Positions 7,526 to 18,811 of a stretch of 64,000 nt of DNA are shown in pieces (within the stretch, counting starts at the first letter, position 1; the number at the start of each line of letters is the position of its first letter). The notes under the pieces are model-generated. The model worked only from the letters and a program-made list of their open reading frames with translations. It ran no database searches and was not told where the DNA came from. Source of the stretch: Floricoccus tropicus (GTDB lineage Bacteria; Bacillota; Bacilli; Lactobacillales; Streptococcaceae); assembly GCF_001832905.1 (NCBI RefSeq), contig NZ_MKIR01000012.1:62001-126000 (forward strand). Direction: 5' to 3'. The translations under genes and the position numbers were made by a program.

Positions 7526-10500
7526 TTATTTTTTGTTTGTTTTTGAAAGAGAATCTAGTACTTCGTTTGGGAGAATCCCCATAAAATAATTTTCTATATT
7601 ATTCCAAAACCAGTCAGAGTAATTTAATATTTTTTCTCTGATAGTTGTCTCAGGTTGACTTTTTTTAAATAAGAACTTCAGCATTTCTACACTGATATAA
7701 TGCTTAAGCTGAACGTCTTTTAATATTCCATTCTGATAAAAATCACCTTGTTTTATTGCTTTTTCTAAGGGAGATATTGAATTCATTCTTATATATATTT
7801 GTGGATTATTTCCACCAATCACTAAAAAGTCTAGGAGTCCTCTAGCTTCACCAATGCCCAAAGCAGTTATCTTAGAATCTATTTCTTGACTATGAGGATT
7901 AGAACGAATATGGAACAGCGTGATTCTATGTTTTTCAATAACGAAATTAGTGTCAGGCTTTAATGAACTTAATACTGATCTAAGTATAAATTTTGAATAG
8001 ATATCTCCATCTTGATGGATTGAATATCTTGGATTATTTTCAATACTGTTTATTCTCTCTGAGATAAATTTAATTTCTTTAATTTTTCCAAATTCAAAAG
8101 CAGAATTAATAATAGTTTGTGCAAAAGCTCTTGCTTTAAATTTATCAGATATTTTCAAGCTTCTCATAAAATGATTACCTAAATCAGTTACTGTAAATTG
8201 CTTACCGGTTAATTTATACTCATTAATAAACTGTTCAAATGAAGATAAAATTTTTTTATATTCAGATAGAATATCATCAATAGCTATTCCATTTTTTAAT
8301 ATTATCTCAATTCCAGATGCATAAGTGAATTTTTCAAATAATTTAGCATGTTTTAATTTTTTTTGTTCTTCTGAAGTAAATAGAGAATGTTTAAAACTAG
8401 GATATGACATATTTTTATAGTAACTTTCCCAAATACCACTTAGATTCACTTGATAAACAGAGGAATATATATTACTCATCAAATCATATTGCTTAATAAA
8501 ATATTTACTCAGATTTGAACTTAAAAATTTATTCTCCAGTTCTGGATTAACAAATATCATATCATTTCCAAAAAGGCTTCTTGGTCTCGCAACAAATGGG
8601 GAGTAACCTAATTTATTTGGAGATGAAAAATCCTTTTCAATCATAAGTAATACGGTTTTAACTTTATTATCTAATGAATCCTCGTCCCTTTTATTTTGAA
8701 CAAAAATATACTTAAAATCTTCAGGACTAATTATTAAGTTACGACTATTTCCACTCTGTTTATAAATTGATAATACTTTCCTCATTACTTCTATGATTTG
8801 AGTTTTTTTAATAGCAGACATTCCGTGAAGTTGTTTTACCTCATTAAAATCCCTAGCTAAGAAATCAATCATACCAAATCCATATGGTACTCTTGAATTA
8901 TCTCTAGCAGCGCGTCCAATTTCTTGAATGTAATCAACTACGTTCCCGGTAGGTGCATAATGATAGACATTAGTAATGTCTGGTATATCAATTCCCATTC
9001 CAAAAGCTTTTGTCGCCAAAACAAATTGAAGATCTCCACTTTTAAATTCTATTAATACTTCATCCTTTTCTTCTTTACTAAGTGTCCCATAATACTTTCC
9101 CGTCACTTCAGAGATCACATGGTCATTTTGAACAATAAAGTCATAGAAATTATTTAATAAACTTACAGTTGGAAAATAAAGTAAAGATTTTTGCTTCTTT
9201 TTATATGCATACTTTAAATGTTTTAAAGCTAATGTATTTTTTGTTTTTCTGTAGTCCCTACCTTCTAAATCAAGATCCTTTTCGCTACTCCTAACCTTCA
9301 TTAGAATGTCTTTTCTTCTTACCTCACCAAAATACGAAATAGGTGATATCATATTTAAACTATTTCGTGTATCTAGATACATGTCTTCTTTTCCGCCATA
9401 AATAGCCGTAGCCGTAAAAGTTACAATAGGAAATTTATACTCTTTTCTCAATTTTGCCAGGTATATACCTAAATACCAATAGTCTGCACGAAATGATTTA
9501 CCCCATGTTGTTACAATATGAGCTTCATCAATAATAACAATACCTATTTTCCTATTACCAATGACCATTTTAATATCACTTCTTGCTTGCAAAGTTTCAG
9601 GTGATAGATATAATACATCAATTTCTTGATTATTTACTTTTTGTAAAATTTTCTCTTTTTCATATGGTGGTGTATTTCCATTAATTGTTGCCGAGCTATC
9701 AATACCTTTTTTCCTCATACTGTCAACTTGATCATTCATTAATCCAATAAGAGGTGAAATAACCAATGTCAAAGGTTTATCATCATTATATTTTGTTGCT
9801 AAGTATAGAGCAGGTATCTGGAACATAACAGATTTCCCTGCACCTGTTGAAGCAGTAATGTATACATCACGAAAAGGGTCACCACACATAGCTTTCTCAG
9901 CTTGTATAACAATGTCATCAATTATTTGTGCTTGAGAAATGTCTATTGTTTCTTTTGATTGATTTTCAATATTTTTATAAAAAGCAATATCTTTAAAGTT
10001 ATCATACCCATATATATCTTTTAGAATTTTTTCGTATATAATTTTATTTTTAATAAATTGCCTTTCAATTGACAATCTTGAAAAATAAAAATTTACATCT
10101 GTAAAGTTATTTAAAATATTTAATCTCTCTAAGTAATGATTTGGAATATAATCGCTGGATTCAGATAGTACAAATATGATATTTTGTTTACTTAATCCAT
10201 TCAAAATACTACTTTCCAAATCTAAAAATGGAATCTCATTCTCTGAAAGTTCAATTCTTTCTATATTATCTATAGGAGTAGCCTCTGAAAATTCTACAGC
10301 TATAGGGATATTTTCATATAAATAATATATCTGAGTGTCATTTTCAAATTGATGATAAGTGACAAAGTAAGAACCACTAAATTTTGAATAGTCTATTTGA
10401 CCATAAAAATAAGATACATTTTCTAATATTCTTTCTTGTTCAGAACTCAACTCTGAGTCTTCATTATAATACAGATCGTGATAAATATTTTCAATATTTG

Positions 10501-10822
10501 ATAAAGTATTTTGATATGGAAACTGTTTATTATATAAATTATTTTCTAAAATAACTACTGGAAATCCACTCATATTAGAATATTGTCTAAATAATTGATA
10601 TTCTTCAGCTGTCATCCATCTATATTCTTCCTCAAAATTTTGATTTTTAATTATATCTTGAATGGCATTATTTTTGATAATATCTAAATTAACTTTATCA
10701 TAATATTTTGTGGAAAAAGAAAAATATTTGTTGTTCTTAGGTAGTTTATCTATTTCAAAACCTTTCAAAACTATAATAATTTTTCCTTTTTCATTTATAA
10801 TTGACTGAATTTTATCTTTCAT
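7526..10822 (-). CDS. RecQ-type DEAD/DEAH helicase with long unassigned N- and C-terminal regions
   Basis: 1098 aa SF2 helicase, much longer than housekeeping RecQ (about 600 aa). Helicase core about 300-680: Walker A STGAGKS near residue 326, DEAH near 435, the RecQ aromatic-rich loop as TTWGKSFRADY right after DEAH, and motif VI QEIGRAARD near 637. I see no four-Cys RQC zinc cluster and no recognisable HRDC domain. Residues 1-300 and 700-1098 match nothing I know. The start codon overlaps the end of the sigma-factor gene by 11 bp, so the two should be translationally coupled. Composition is very AT-rich beside the trhO and pyrC neighbours, which suggests transfer. It probably unwinds foreign or damaged DNA in a defence setting; this is inference. 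Confidence 0.85.
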   Translation of the reverse strand: MKDKIQSIINEKGKIIIVLKGFEIDKLPKNNKYFSFSTKYYDKVNLDIIKNNAIQDIIKNQNFEEEYRWMTAEEYQLFRQYSNMSGFPVVILENNLYNKQFPYQNTLSNIENIYHDLYYNEDSELSSEQERILENVSYFYGQIDYSKFSGSYFVTYHQFENDTQIYYLYENIPIAVEFSEATPIDNIERIELSENEIPFLDLESSILNGLSKQNIIFVLSESSDYIPNHYLERLNILNNFTDVNFYFSRLSIERQFIKNKIIYEKILKDIYGYDNFKDIAFYKNIENQSKETIDISQAQIIDDIVIQAEKAMCGDPFRDVYITASTGAGKSVMFQIPALYLATKYNDDKPLTLVISPLIGLMNDQVDSMRKKGIDSSATINGNTPPYEKEKILQKVNNQEIDVLYLSPETLQARSDIKMVIGNRKIGIVIIDEAHIVTTWGKSFRADYWYLGIYLAKLRKEYKFPIVTFTATAIYGGKEDMYLDTRNSLNMISPISYFGEVRRKDILMKVRSSEKDLDLEGRDYRKTKNTLALKHLKYAYKKKQKSLLYFPTVSLLNNFYDFIVQNDHVISEVTGKYYGTLSKEEKDEVLIEFKSGDLQFVLATKAFGMGIDIPDITNVYHYAPTGNVVDYIQEIGRAARDNSRVPYGFGMIDFLARDFNEVKQLHGMSAIKKTQIIEVMRKVLSIYKQSGNSRNLIISPEDFKYIFVQNKRDEDSLDNKVKTVLLMIEKDFSSPNKLGYSPFVARPRSLFGNDMIFVNPELENKFLSSNLSKYFIKQYDLMSNIYSSVYQVNLSGIWESYYKNMSYPSFKHSLFTSEEQKKLKHAKLFEKFTYASGIEIILKNGIAIDDILSEYKKILSSFEQFINEYKLTGKQFTVTDLGNHFMRSLKISDKFKARAFAQTIINSAFEFGKIKEIKFISERINSIENNPRYSIHQDGDIYSKFILRSVLSSLKPDTNFVIEKHRITLFHIRSNPHSQEIDSKITALGIGEARGLLDFLVIGGNNPQIYIRMNSISPLEKAIKQGDFYQNGILKDVQLKHYISVEMLKFLFKKSQPETTIREKILNYSDWFWNNIENYFMGILPNEVLDSLSKTNKK

Positions 10823-12092
10823 AATACAAATTTCCCAATCCTTCCATAAATCTTCTATTTTGTAATTTTTCTAAGGATTTAGATTCGATTTGCCTAATCC
10901 TTTCTCTAGTAACATTATAAACTTTTCCAATTTCTTCCAAAGTTCTTATTTGGCCATCATCTAATCCGAAACGTAATGATATTATTTCAATTTCTTTTTG
11001 TGTTAATATTTCATTTAAAAGGGAACGTATCTCATTTCTAAATGTTTTTTCATCTAATAATTCTTCCGGAGTAGTAGTATTGTTATCGGCTATAAATTCT
11101 TTCAAACTAGAATTATCTTCATTATTAATACTGATTTCCAAACTAACAATATTCGAAATTTCTTTGTACATTTTCAACTCAACTATATCATTGATAGACA
11201 AATTCATTATTTTTGAAAGTTCTTCATTTGTCACTTGTCTAGAGTTTGTGTTCCAAAAATTATTTTCTATCTTTATTAATTTTACAATCTTATCTCTGAC
11301 ATGAACCGGAATTCGAATTGTATTGCTATAATTTGCTATCCCTCGTGTTATACTTTGACGAATCCACCAGACTGCATACGTAGAAAACTCATTCTCAAAA
11401 CTCAGATTAAATTTTTCAGCTGCTTTGATCAGGCCTTGCATACCTACTTGATACATATCATTTAAATCAAATGCTATCGTAGAAAATTTCTTATATTTAA
11501 ATACTACTTTCCATACAAGCTTGCTATTAGCCCTCACTAACTTATCCAAAGCATCTAATTTCTTTAATGAGTATTTGTCATTCAAATGGTATTCATTCAA
11601 ATATAATTTATTATTAGATTTGGAAACCACTTCATTTAATTGATCAACTTCTTTATTAAAATTAGTACTATCAAGTAGTGCATCTAAACTTTCTTCTTCA
11701 AATTCATCCAAAAAATCTAAATTAACACTTTTTGTATGATTATTTTTATTATTTATTATAGAATATCCATTATTATCTAAATAATTTCTAATTATCAATT
11801 TATCTTCATCATTAATACCTTTGGATTTATACCATTTATTTAAACTATTTTCATCACATTCCTTATAAATACCAAAAAGTTTATCCACATCTTTTAATCT
11901 ATTAATAAATGTTTTTTTAGTTTGAAACATAGTAATCTTTAAAGATTCTAATTCATCAAAAACAATTTGTTTATCTTCGTTTGAAATATGATATTTATTA
12001 AATAAATAATATATCTTTTCCGCACTTATACTACTTCCATATAAAAAATTATCATCTATGTAATCAATAATTTTCATTAAATTATCACTCAT
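10812..12092 (-). CDS. SigA-like sigma-70 factor with atypical N-terminal region
   Basis: 426 aa. The C-terminal part (about 180-415) is a full primary-type sigma: region 2 with FSTYAVWWIRQSITR (236-250) and TIRIPVH (258-264), region 3, and region 4 with LRFGLDD and RTLEEIG...VTRERIRQIE. The residues for -10 melting and -35 reading look intact. The N-terminal 180 residues are unusual: two similar helical units (about 26-58 and 83-114, each with an IS/IN-EDK core) resemble region 1.1-like folds, followed by an acidic stretch (FLDEFEEESLDALLD). It is coupled to a RecQ-type helicase by an 11-bp gene overlap. A chromosomal housekeeping SigA would not sit here, so this is an accessory sigma. Whether it drives the island's own promoters or interferes with phage transcription is unknown. 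Confidence 0.85.
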   Translation of the reverse strand: MSDNLMKIIDYIDDNFLYGSSISAEKIYYLFNKYHISNEDKQIVFDELESLKITMFQTKKTFINRLKDVDKLFGIYKECDENSLNKWYKSKGINDEDKLIIRNYLDNNGYSIINNKNNHTKSVNLDFLDEFEEESLDALLDSTNFNKEVDQLNEVVSKSNNKLYLNEYHLNDKYSLKKLDALDKLVRANSKLVWKVVFKYKKFSTIAFDLNDMYQVGMQGLIKAAEKFNLSFENEFSTYAVWWIRQSITRGIANYSNTIRIPVHVRDKIVKLIKIENNFWNTNSRQVTNEELSKIMNLSINDIVELKMYKEISNIVSLEISINNEDNSSLKEFIADNNTTTPEELLDEKTFRNEIRSLLNEILTQKEIEIISLRFGLDDGQIRTLEEIGKVYNVTRERIRQIESKSLEKLQNRRFMEGLGNLYYER

Positions 12093-12116
12093 ATTAACAC
12101 ACCTTTTTTATATAAT

Positions 12117-12128
12117 ATTGAATTCAAT
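12117..12128. promoter_or_regulatory. Perfect palindrome upstream of the sigma-factor gene
   Basis: ATTGAATTCAAT lies about 25-36 bp before the sigma gene ATG, next to an AT-rich -10-like stretch (TATTATATAA on the minus strand). It could be an operator of a separate promoter for the sigma-helicase pair. The AGGTG ribosome site follows. Confidence 0.35.
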
Positions 12129-12169
12129 AAATAAACTTAAATTATCTAATTATTAATAGTTAACTAAAC

Positions 12170-12496
12170 CTATTCAAGTTCATCATATTTCTTATTTGAA
12201 TTTTTACTTTTTTCAACTGGATATTTTTCATCATTCTTTATTAACTTTTCTTCAATTATTTTATCAATATCGAAATTTAAATTGTCTGCTAGCATATATG
12301 AATATATTAAAACATCTGCAAGTTCTTCCTTTATATGTTCAATATCTTTATTACCTTCTTCAGAATTTTTCCATTGATAAATTTCTAAAAGCTCTGATGC
12401 TTCAAGTGAAATAGAAATTGCAAGATCTTTTTCATTATGAAATTGTCTCCAATTTCTATCATCTCGAAATTTATTTATTTTTTCCATTGAATTCAT
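12170..12496 (-). CDS. MazG-like nucleotide pyrophosphohydrolase
   Basis: 108 aa all-alpha NTP pyrophosphatase, the usual size for single-domain MazG-like/dCTPase enzymes. The metal-binding signature is present: EASELLE near 32-38 and EELADV near 57-62, with a Trp-containing segment (IYQWK) between. It would hydrolyse (d)NTPs to monophosphates and pyrophosphate. The Lys-rich C-terminal 25 residues are probably flexible. The start ATG overlaps the stop of the upstream GIY-YIG/DUF2075 gene by 4 bp, indicating one transcript and coupled translation. In this setting, nucleotide depletion or clean-up of modified phage nucleotides is plausible but inferred. Confidence 0.82.
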   Translation of the reverse strand: MNSMEKINKFRDDRNWRQFHNEKDLAISISLEASELLEIYQWKNSEEGNKDIEHIKEELADVLIYSYMLADNLNFDIDKIIEEKLIKNDEKYPVEKSKNSNKKYDELE

Positions 12497-14268
12497 AATT
12501 TTAATTTTCCTTCTTTAGCCAATTTCAAAGCTTCTCTTAATTCTTCATCAACAGCATATATATAAAGACCATTTACCCCTCTTGTTAAAAGAACATTAAG
12601 TTCATTCTTTAAAAGTTTATCTGAAACCTCTACTTTTTCACCTGTTTTTAGTGTTCTTCTTTGAGTAGCTTTTTTATTTTTACTCCCTTTAGGATCGTAA
12701 ATTATTTTGCCGTCTCTATATTTAACTGAGGGGCCAATTATTACACCTGCATAATTCAAATCAAAACCTTGTATTGTGAATGTAGAACCAACTTCATTTA
12801 TTGTTTGTTTTTGTTCAGCCCATGCCAAATCTTTATTTTTTCTTTTCTCTTCCTTATTCTGTGGAAGTTGTAAATTCCATGGTAATTTCCATCCATCAAC
12901 TTCTACATTCCAAAATTCGTCCCCATTATCCGGCTTTCTTTTGTCTACGTAATCCCAATCAAATGTAGAAAGCATTCGAGAGATACCACTATCTTCATTT
13001 TCAGATTTTTTCTTTATTTTTTTATACATCAGATCAATATCATCAAATATTTCCAGATCATAACCTTTAGAGTCTTTCGGAATATTTAAAATTTTGTTTT
13101 CATCAATTAATGTTCTTATCCAAGATATAGTTTCATCATCTCCATTGATTCTTAATTGATTATCTAAATATACATATTGATTATTCAAAATTGCTTCATG
13201 GATTAGAAAATCAAATTCCTCCTCATCCCAATATTGTTCTCTAGAAAGTATCTGATTTTTATCAAGAACTGCAATCACAACTTTCGCTCTATCTAACAAA
13301 TCCTTTAGTTGATTACTACCTCTATATGACTGCTTTCCTTGGGTCCATAATAAGTGTGCTTCATCAACTATTACAATATCAACTTTGTCCTCTGGTAGAG
13401 TATTATTTATAAAAGTTGTAGGTCGAGATACAATTTGACCACTTCTTCGGTTTAAAATTCCTAATTTAGTGGCAATCTGTTGATAAACTTTCAATTGCTG
13501 TTCATGATTTACTATTAATTGTTGCTTCTTCCCAAGATTTCTAATTACAATATTTTCAGGATCTTCTGAGCTATCATTTGCTAGTTGATTAAGTTCATAA
13601 AATAAACTACTTAATAAAACAGTTTTTCCTGATCCAGCTTCTCCCTCTACAACAATCAGTTGTCCAACTTTATTTTGAGAAAGAGATTCTGTAATTTTTA
13701 AAATAATTTCATCTTTAACTTTCAATTGCTCATCAGTTAATTTGTGAAATGGAGAAGCCTTAAAAAGAGCAGAATCTTTTATAATTCTCTCAGTAGGAAA
13801 AAGATCCTTATTCTTTTTATTCAATTTCCTCCATATTTTAGAAAAAATTTCATCAAATTGATCTGCAGTATAGTAATTATTTTGTTGATTAGTCCGTCGA
13901 TTGTTAACTTTTTTAACTTTATCTACGCTTGTCATATATTGCATTAATCTATTTTCAATATCAAGCGTCAAGGACTTGTTAAAATGATTATGTCCAATCA
14001 CAAACATTTTTGAAGAATCAGAATCTGCAAGCTCTTTCCAGTCATCCCTTAATAAACTATCAGCTAATAAATGCTCCTCTGTTCTACGTCCAATATTGGT
14101 TGTTTCTCCAACGTAAACTGTGTATTCATCTTTTTTTGTATCATTTACAATGTAAACTGTTGGGTATTCAAAAATTATCTTTTTATCATTTTCAGATTCA
14201 GTAACTAAATTTTTGATACCTTCTCTAGAATATTCTGTTTCATAAATTACTGGTGACTTAATCGTCAT
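12493..14268 (-). CDS. GIY-YIG nuclease-DUF2075 helicase fusion (Schlafen-type group)
   Basis: 591 aa. The N-terminus (about 36-120) has a GIY-YIG nuclease pattern: VYIV 38-41, VYVG 51-54, Arg61/62 and Glu105, the expected catalytic spacing. After a linker comes a DUF2075 P-loop NTPase/helicase: Walker A GEAGSGKT near 209-216, Walker B VDIVIVDEAH near 297-306, and C-terminal motifs GSTFTIQGFD and NVLLTRG typical of SF1-like helicases. ATG at 14268 follows an AGGAG site. First gene of the island, overlapping the MazG-like gene by 4 bp. DUF2075 proteins are known near defence loci; here the fused nuclease suggests cleavage plus unwinding of invading nucleic acid. No mutation of the nuclease residues is seen. 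Confidence 0.85.
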   Translation of the reverse strand: MTIKSPVIYETEYSREGIKNLVTESENDKKIIFEYPTVYIVNDTKKDEYTVYVGETTNIGRRTEEHLLADSLLRDDWKELADSDSSKMFVIGHNHFNKSLTLDIENRLMQYMTSVDKVKKVNNRRTNQQNNYYTADQFDEIFSKIWRKLNKKNKDLFPTERIIKDSALFKASPFHKLTDEQLKVKDEIILKITESLSQNKVGQLIVVEGEAGSGKTVLLSSLFYELNQLANDSSEDPENIVIRNLGKKQQLIVNHEQQLKVYQQIATKLGILNRRSGQIVSRPTTFINNTLPEDKVDIVIVDEAHLLWTQGKQSYRGSNQLKDLLDRAKVVIAVLDKNQILSREQYWDEEEFDFLIHEAILNNQYVYLDNQLRINGDDETISWIRTLIDENKILNIPKDSKGYDLEIFDDIDLMYKKIKKKSENEDSGISRMLSTFDWDYVDKRKPDNGDEFWNVEVDGWKLPWNLQLPQNKEEKRKNKDLAWAEQKQTINEVGSTFTIQGFDLNYAGVIIGPSVKYRDGKIIYDPKGSKNKKATQRRTLKTGEKVEVSDKLLKNELNVLLTRGVNGLYIYAVDEELREALKLAKEGKLKL

Positions 14269-14337
14269 AAAATACTCCTATTTTTCATAAATATAATATA
14301 GTTTTATTATATAATAATATTTAATCATTTTAAATGG

Positions 14338-14359
14338 AAAAAACACCCTCTCGGATGTT
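14338..14359 (-). terminator. Terminator at the end of the pyr operon
   Basis: On the minus strand AACATCC-GAGA-GGGTGTT followed by TTTTT gives a compact stem-loop just past the pyrC stop codon. It separates the pyr operon from the accessory island. Confidence 0.8.
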
Positions 14360-14372
14360 CTTCTATGTTCTC

Positions 14373-15644
14373 TTAACCTTCATAAACCACATTTCCATCA
14401 CAGATTGTATACATTACTTTTCCTGTGAGTTCTTGGTTGATGAATGGTGTATTATTTGCTTTTGATGCGAAGTCGTTTTCTATTACGACTTTTTTCTTGT
14501 CGTCAAAGATTACGATGTCTGCTGGTCCACCTTCTGTAAGGTATCCTGCATCAAGGCCATATAAATTAGCCGGGTTTAGGGTCATTTTTTCTAGTAGTTG
14601 AGATAATGTTAGATATTCTTCATCTACTAGGTGAGTTAATCCTAATTGAAGGGATGTTTCAAGTCCTGTCATTCCGCTTGGTGCTTTTGTCAGTTCTTGG
14701 TCTTTTTCTTCATGAGTATGTGGGGCATGGTCTGTTGCGATTACATCAATTGTCCCATCTTGAAGTCCCTTGATTGCTGCTAGTCTATCTTCTTCACGTC
14801 TTAATGGTGGGTTTAATTTTGCGTTAGTACCCACAGTTAGAATTTCTTGTTCTGTGATAGAAAAATGTTGCGGTGTAACTTCTGAAGTAATATTTGCTCC
14901 CAAAGATTTTACGAACTTGATTACTTCAACACTTTCCTTGGCTGACATATGTTGGAAATGCACACGTGCTTTTGTGTCATAAGCAATCATTGCATCACGC
15001 GCAACCATGCTGTACTCGCTGACTGTAGGAGCTCCTGTGAAACCACATTTATGGCTCACTTCTCCGTCATTGATTCCAAGAACACCTGTTAGTGCAGGGT
15101 CTTCTTCGTGCAAGCTGATTAGAGTATCGTACTTAACCGCTTCTTGCATGGCACTTCTTACCATTGCTGAGTCTGAAAGTGGGATACCGTCATCTGAGAA
15201 CCCTGCTGCTCCTGCTTCAAGCAAGGCTGGGAAGTCAGTTAGGTGCTTTCCGTCAAAGTTAGTAGTGATTGTTGCCACAGATTTGATATTGATATCTTCT
15301 TTGGCAGCAGACGCTAGAACTTCTTCTAATACGGGTACAGTCGAGATTGTCGGATTGGTATTTGCCATCATAACAACAGTTGTGAACCCTCCACGAGCGG
15401 CAGACAAAGCTCCAGTATGGATATCTTCCTTGTGGGTTTGCCCTGGTTCACGAAAATGTACATGGACATCAACCAGACCTGGTGCTACTACCAGACCACC
15501 TGCTTCAATAACCTTATCAGCTTCTGCTGTGATATTTTCAGCAATCTCTTTGATTTTGCCATCTTCTACTAAAATATCAGCTATTCCATCAAAATTGCTT
15601 GCTGGATTAACTAATCTACCATTTTTAATAAGTAATTTAGTCAT
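14373..15644 (-). CDS. pyrC: Dihydroorotase
   Basis: Third step of de novo pyrimidine synthesis: reversible cyclisation of carbamoyl-aspartate to dihydroorotate, in the cytoplasm. 423 aa, class I (Bacillus type) length. The zinc site is visible: [11 protein letters not shown] near residue 58, a His in FQHMS, and ATDHAPH near 305. It is the last gene of the pyr operon; its ATG comes one base after the pyrE stop codon, so translation is probably coupled. No frameshift or missing ligand noted. Confidence 0.97.
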   Translation of the reverse strand: MTKLLIKNGRLVNPASNFDGIADILVEDGKIKEIAENITAEADKVIEAGGLVVAPGLVDVHVHFREPGQTHKEDIHTGALSAARGGFTTVVMMANTNPTISTVPVLEEVLASAAKEDINIKSVATITTNFDGKHLTDFPALLEAGAAGFSDDGIPLSDSAMVRSAMQEAVKYDTLISLHEEDPALTGVLGINDGEVSHKCGFTGAPTVSEYSMVARDAMIAYDTKARVHFQHMSAKESVEVIKFVKSLGANITSEVTPQHFSITEQEILTVGTNAKLNPPLRREEDRLAAIKGLQDGTIDVIATDHAPHTHEEKDQELTKAPSGMTGLETSLQLGLTHLVDEEYLTLSQLLEKMTLNPANLYGLDAGYLTEGGPADIVIFDDKKKVVIENDFASKANNTPFINQELTGKVMYTICDGNVVYEG

Positions 15645-15645
15645 A

Positions 15646-16275
15646 TTAGTCCTGCCAGTTATTTTGGTCAGCCTTGAATTTTTTCAATAGCTCAAGTTCA
15701 TCTTCATCTACATATCCAATCTCACGAGCGATTTCGATAAGATCAGAATAGTTAGAAAGTGTTTCTAGTGGTAAATCAGCTTTTTCAAAGTTTTCAATTC
15801 CACGTGGAAGTTCATAAGTGAAAATTGCGGCTACTCCTAGAACATCAGCACCTTCACGACGTGCAGCTTCAGCTGTTCCAATTACAGAACCACCTGTTGA
15901 GATTAGGTCTTCAATGATTACCATTTTTTGACCTTTTTCAATGCGCCCTTCAATTTGATTTCCTGCACCGTGGTCTTTTGCTTTTGAACGGATATAAACC
16001 ATTGGTAAATCTAAGATTTCAGCAACCCATGCTGCATGAGGTACGCCACCAGTAGCTGCTCCTGCGATTACTTCAACATCTGGGAATTTTTCTTTAATAA
16101 CATCCGCAAATCCTTGTGCGATTTGACGACGTACTTCAGGATAGCTAATTGTTATGCGGTTATCTGTGTAGATTGGTGATTGGATTCCACTTGCCCATGT
16201 AAAAGGTTCTTTTGGTGATAGGAATACTGCTTTAATGTCTAATAGGTCTTTTGCGATGTCTTGTGATAGTGTCAT
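15646..16275 (-). CDS. pyrE: Orotate phosphoribosyltransferase
   Basis: Adds PRPP-derived phosphoribose to orotate, giving OMP. 209 aa. The PRPP-binding motif [13 protein letters not shown] lies near residues 117-129, and the flexible-loop residues RSKAKDHG are present near 95-102. It follows pyrF after a gap of about 22 bp containing a GGAG-type ribosome site and is one base from pyrC. Housekeeping gene in the normal pyrF-pyrE-pyrC order. Confidence 0.97.
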   Translation of the reverse strand: MTLSQDIAKDLLDIKAVFLSPKEPFTWASGIQSPIYTDNRITISYPEVRRQIAQGFADVIKEKFPDVEVIAGAATGGVPHAAWVAEILDLPMVYIRSKAKDHGAGNQIEGRIEKGQKMVIIEDLISTGGSVIGTAEAARREGADVLGVAAIFTYELPRGIENFEKADLPLETLSNYSDLIEIAREIGYVDEDELELLKKFKADQNNWQD

Positions 16276-16297
16276 TTCCCTTTTCTCCTCTTATATC

Positions 16298-18697
<2,400 letters not shown>

Positions 18698-18732
18698 AAG
18701 TTTTTCCTTTCCGATTTTCTCCATCTATGGAG

Positions 18733-18760
18733 AATCAGACTCCAATTCCAGAGCCTGATT
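18733..18760 (-). other. Hairpin just upstream of pyrK
   Basis: On the minus strand AATCAGGCTC (18751-18760) can pair with GAGTCTGATT (18733-18742), with one G-U pair and an 8-nt loop. No T run follows, so this is not a terminator. It could stabilise or process the operon mRNA ahead of pyrK. Confidence 0.4.
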
Positions 18761-18811
18761 ACCACTATTATTAAAATTTATATAAACCGTTACACAATTT
18801 AACTAGATAAA

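Noticed and set aside
15007-15690. 227-codon plus-strand frame opposite pyrC and pyrE
   Set aside because: It is antisense to two certain housekeeping genes, has no ribosome site, and reads as a Ser/Ala-rich shadow of their codon pattern.
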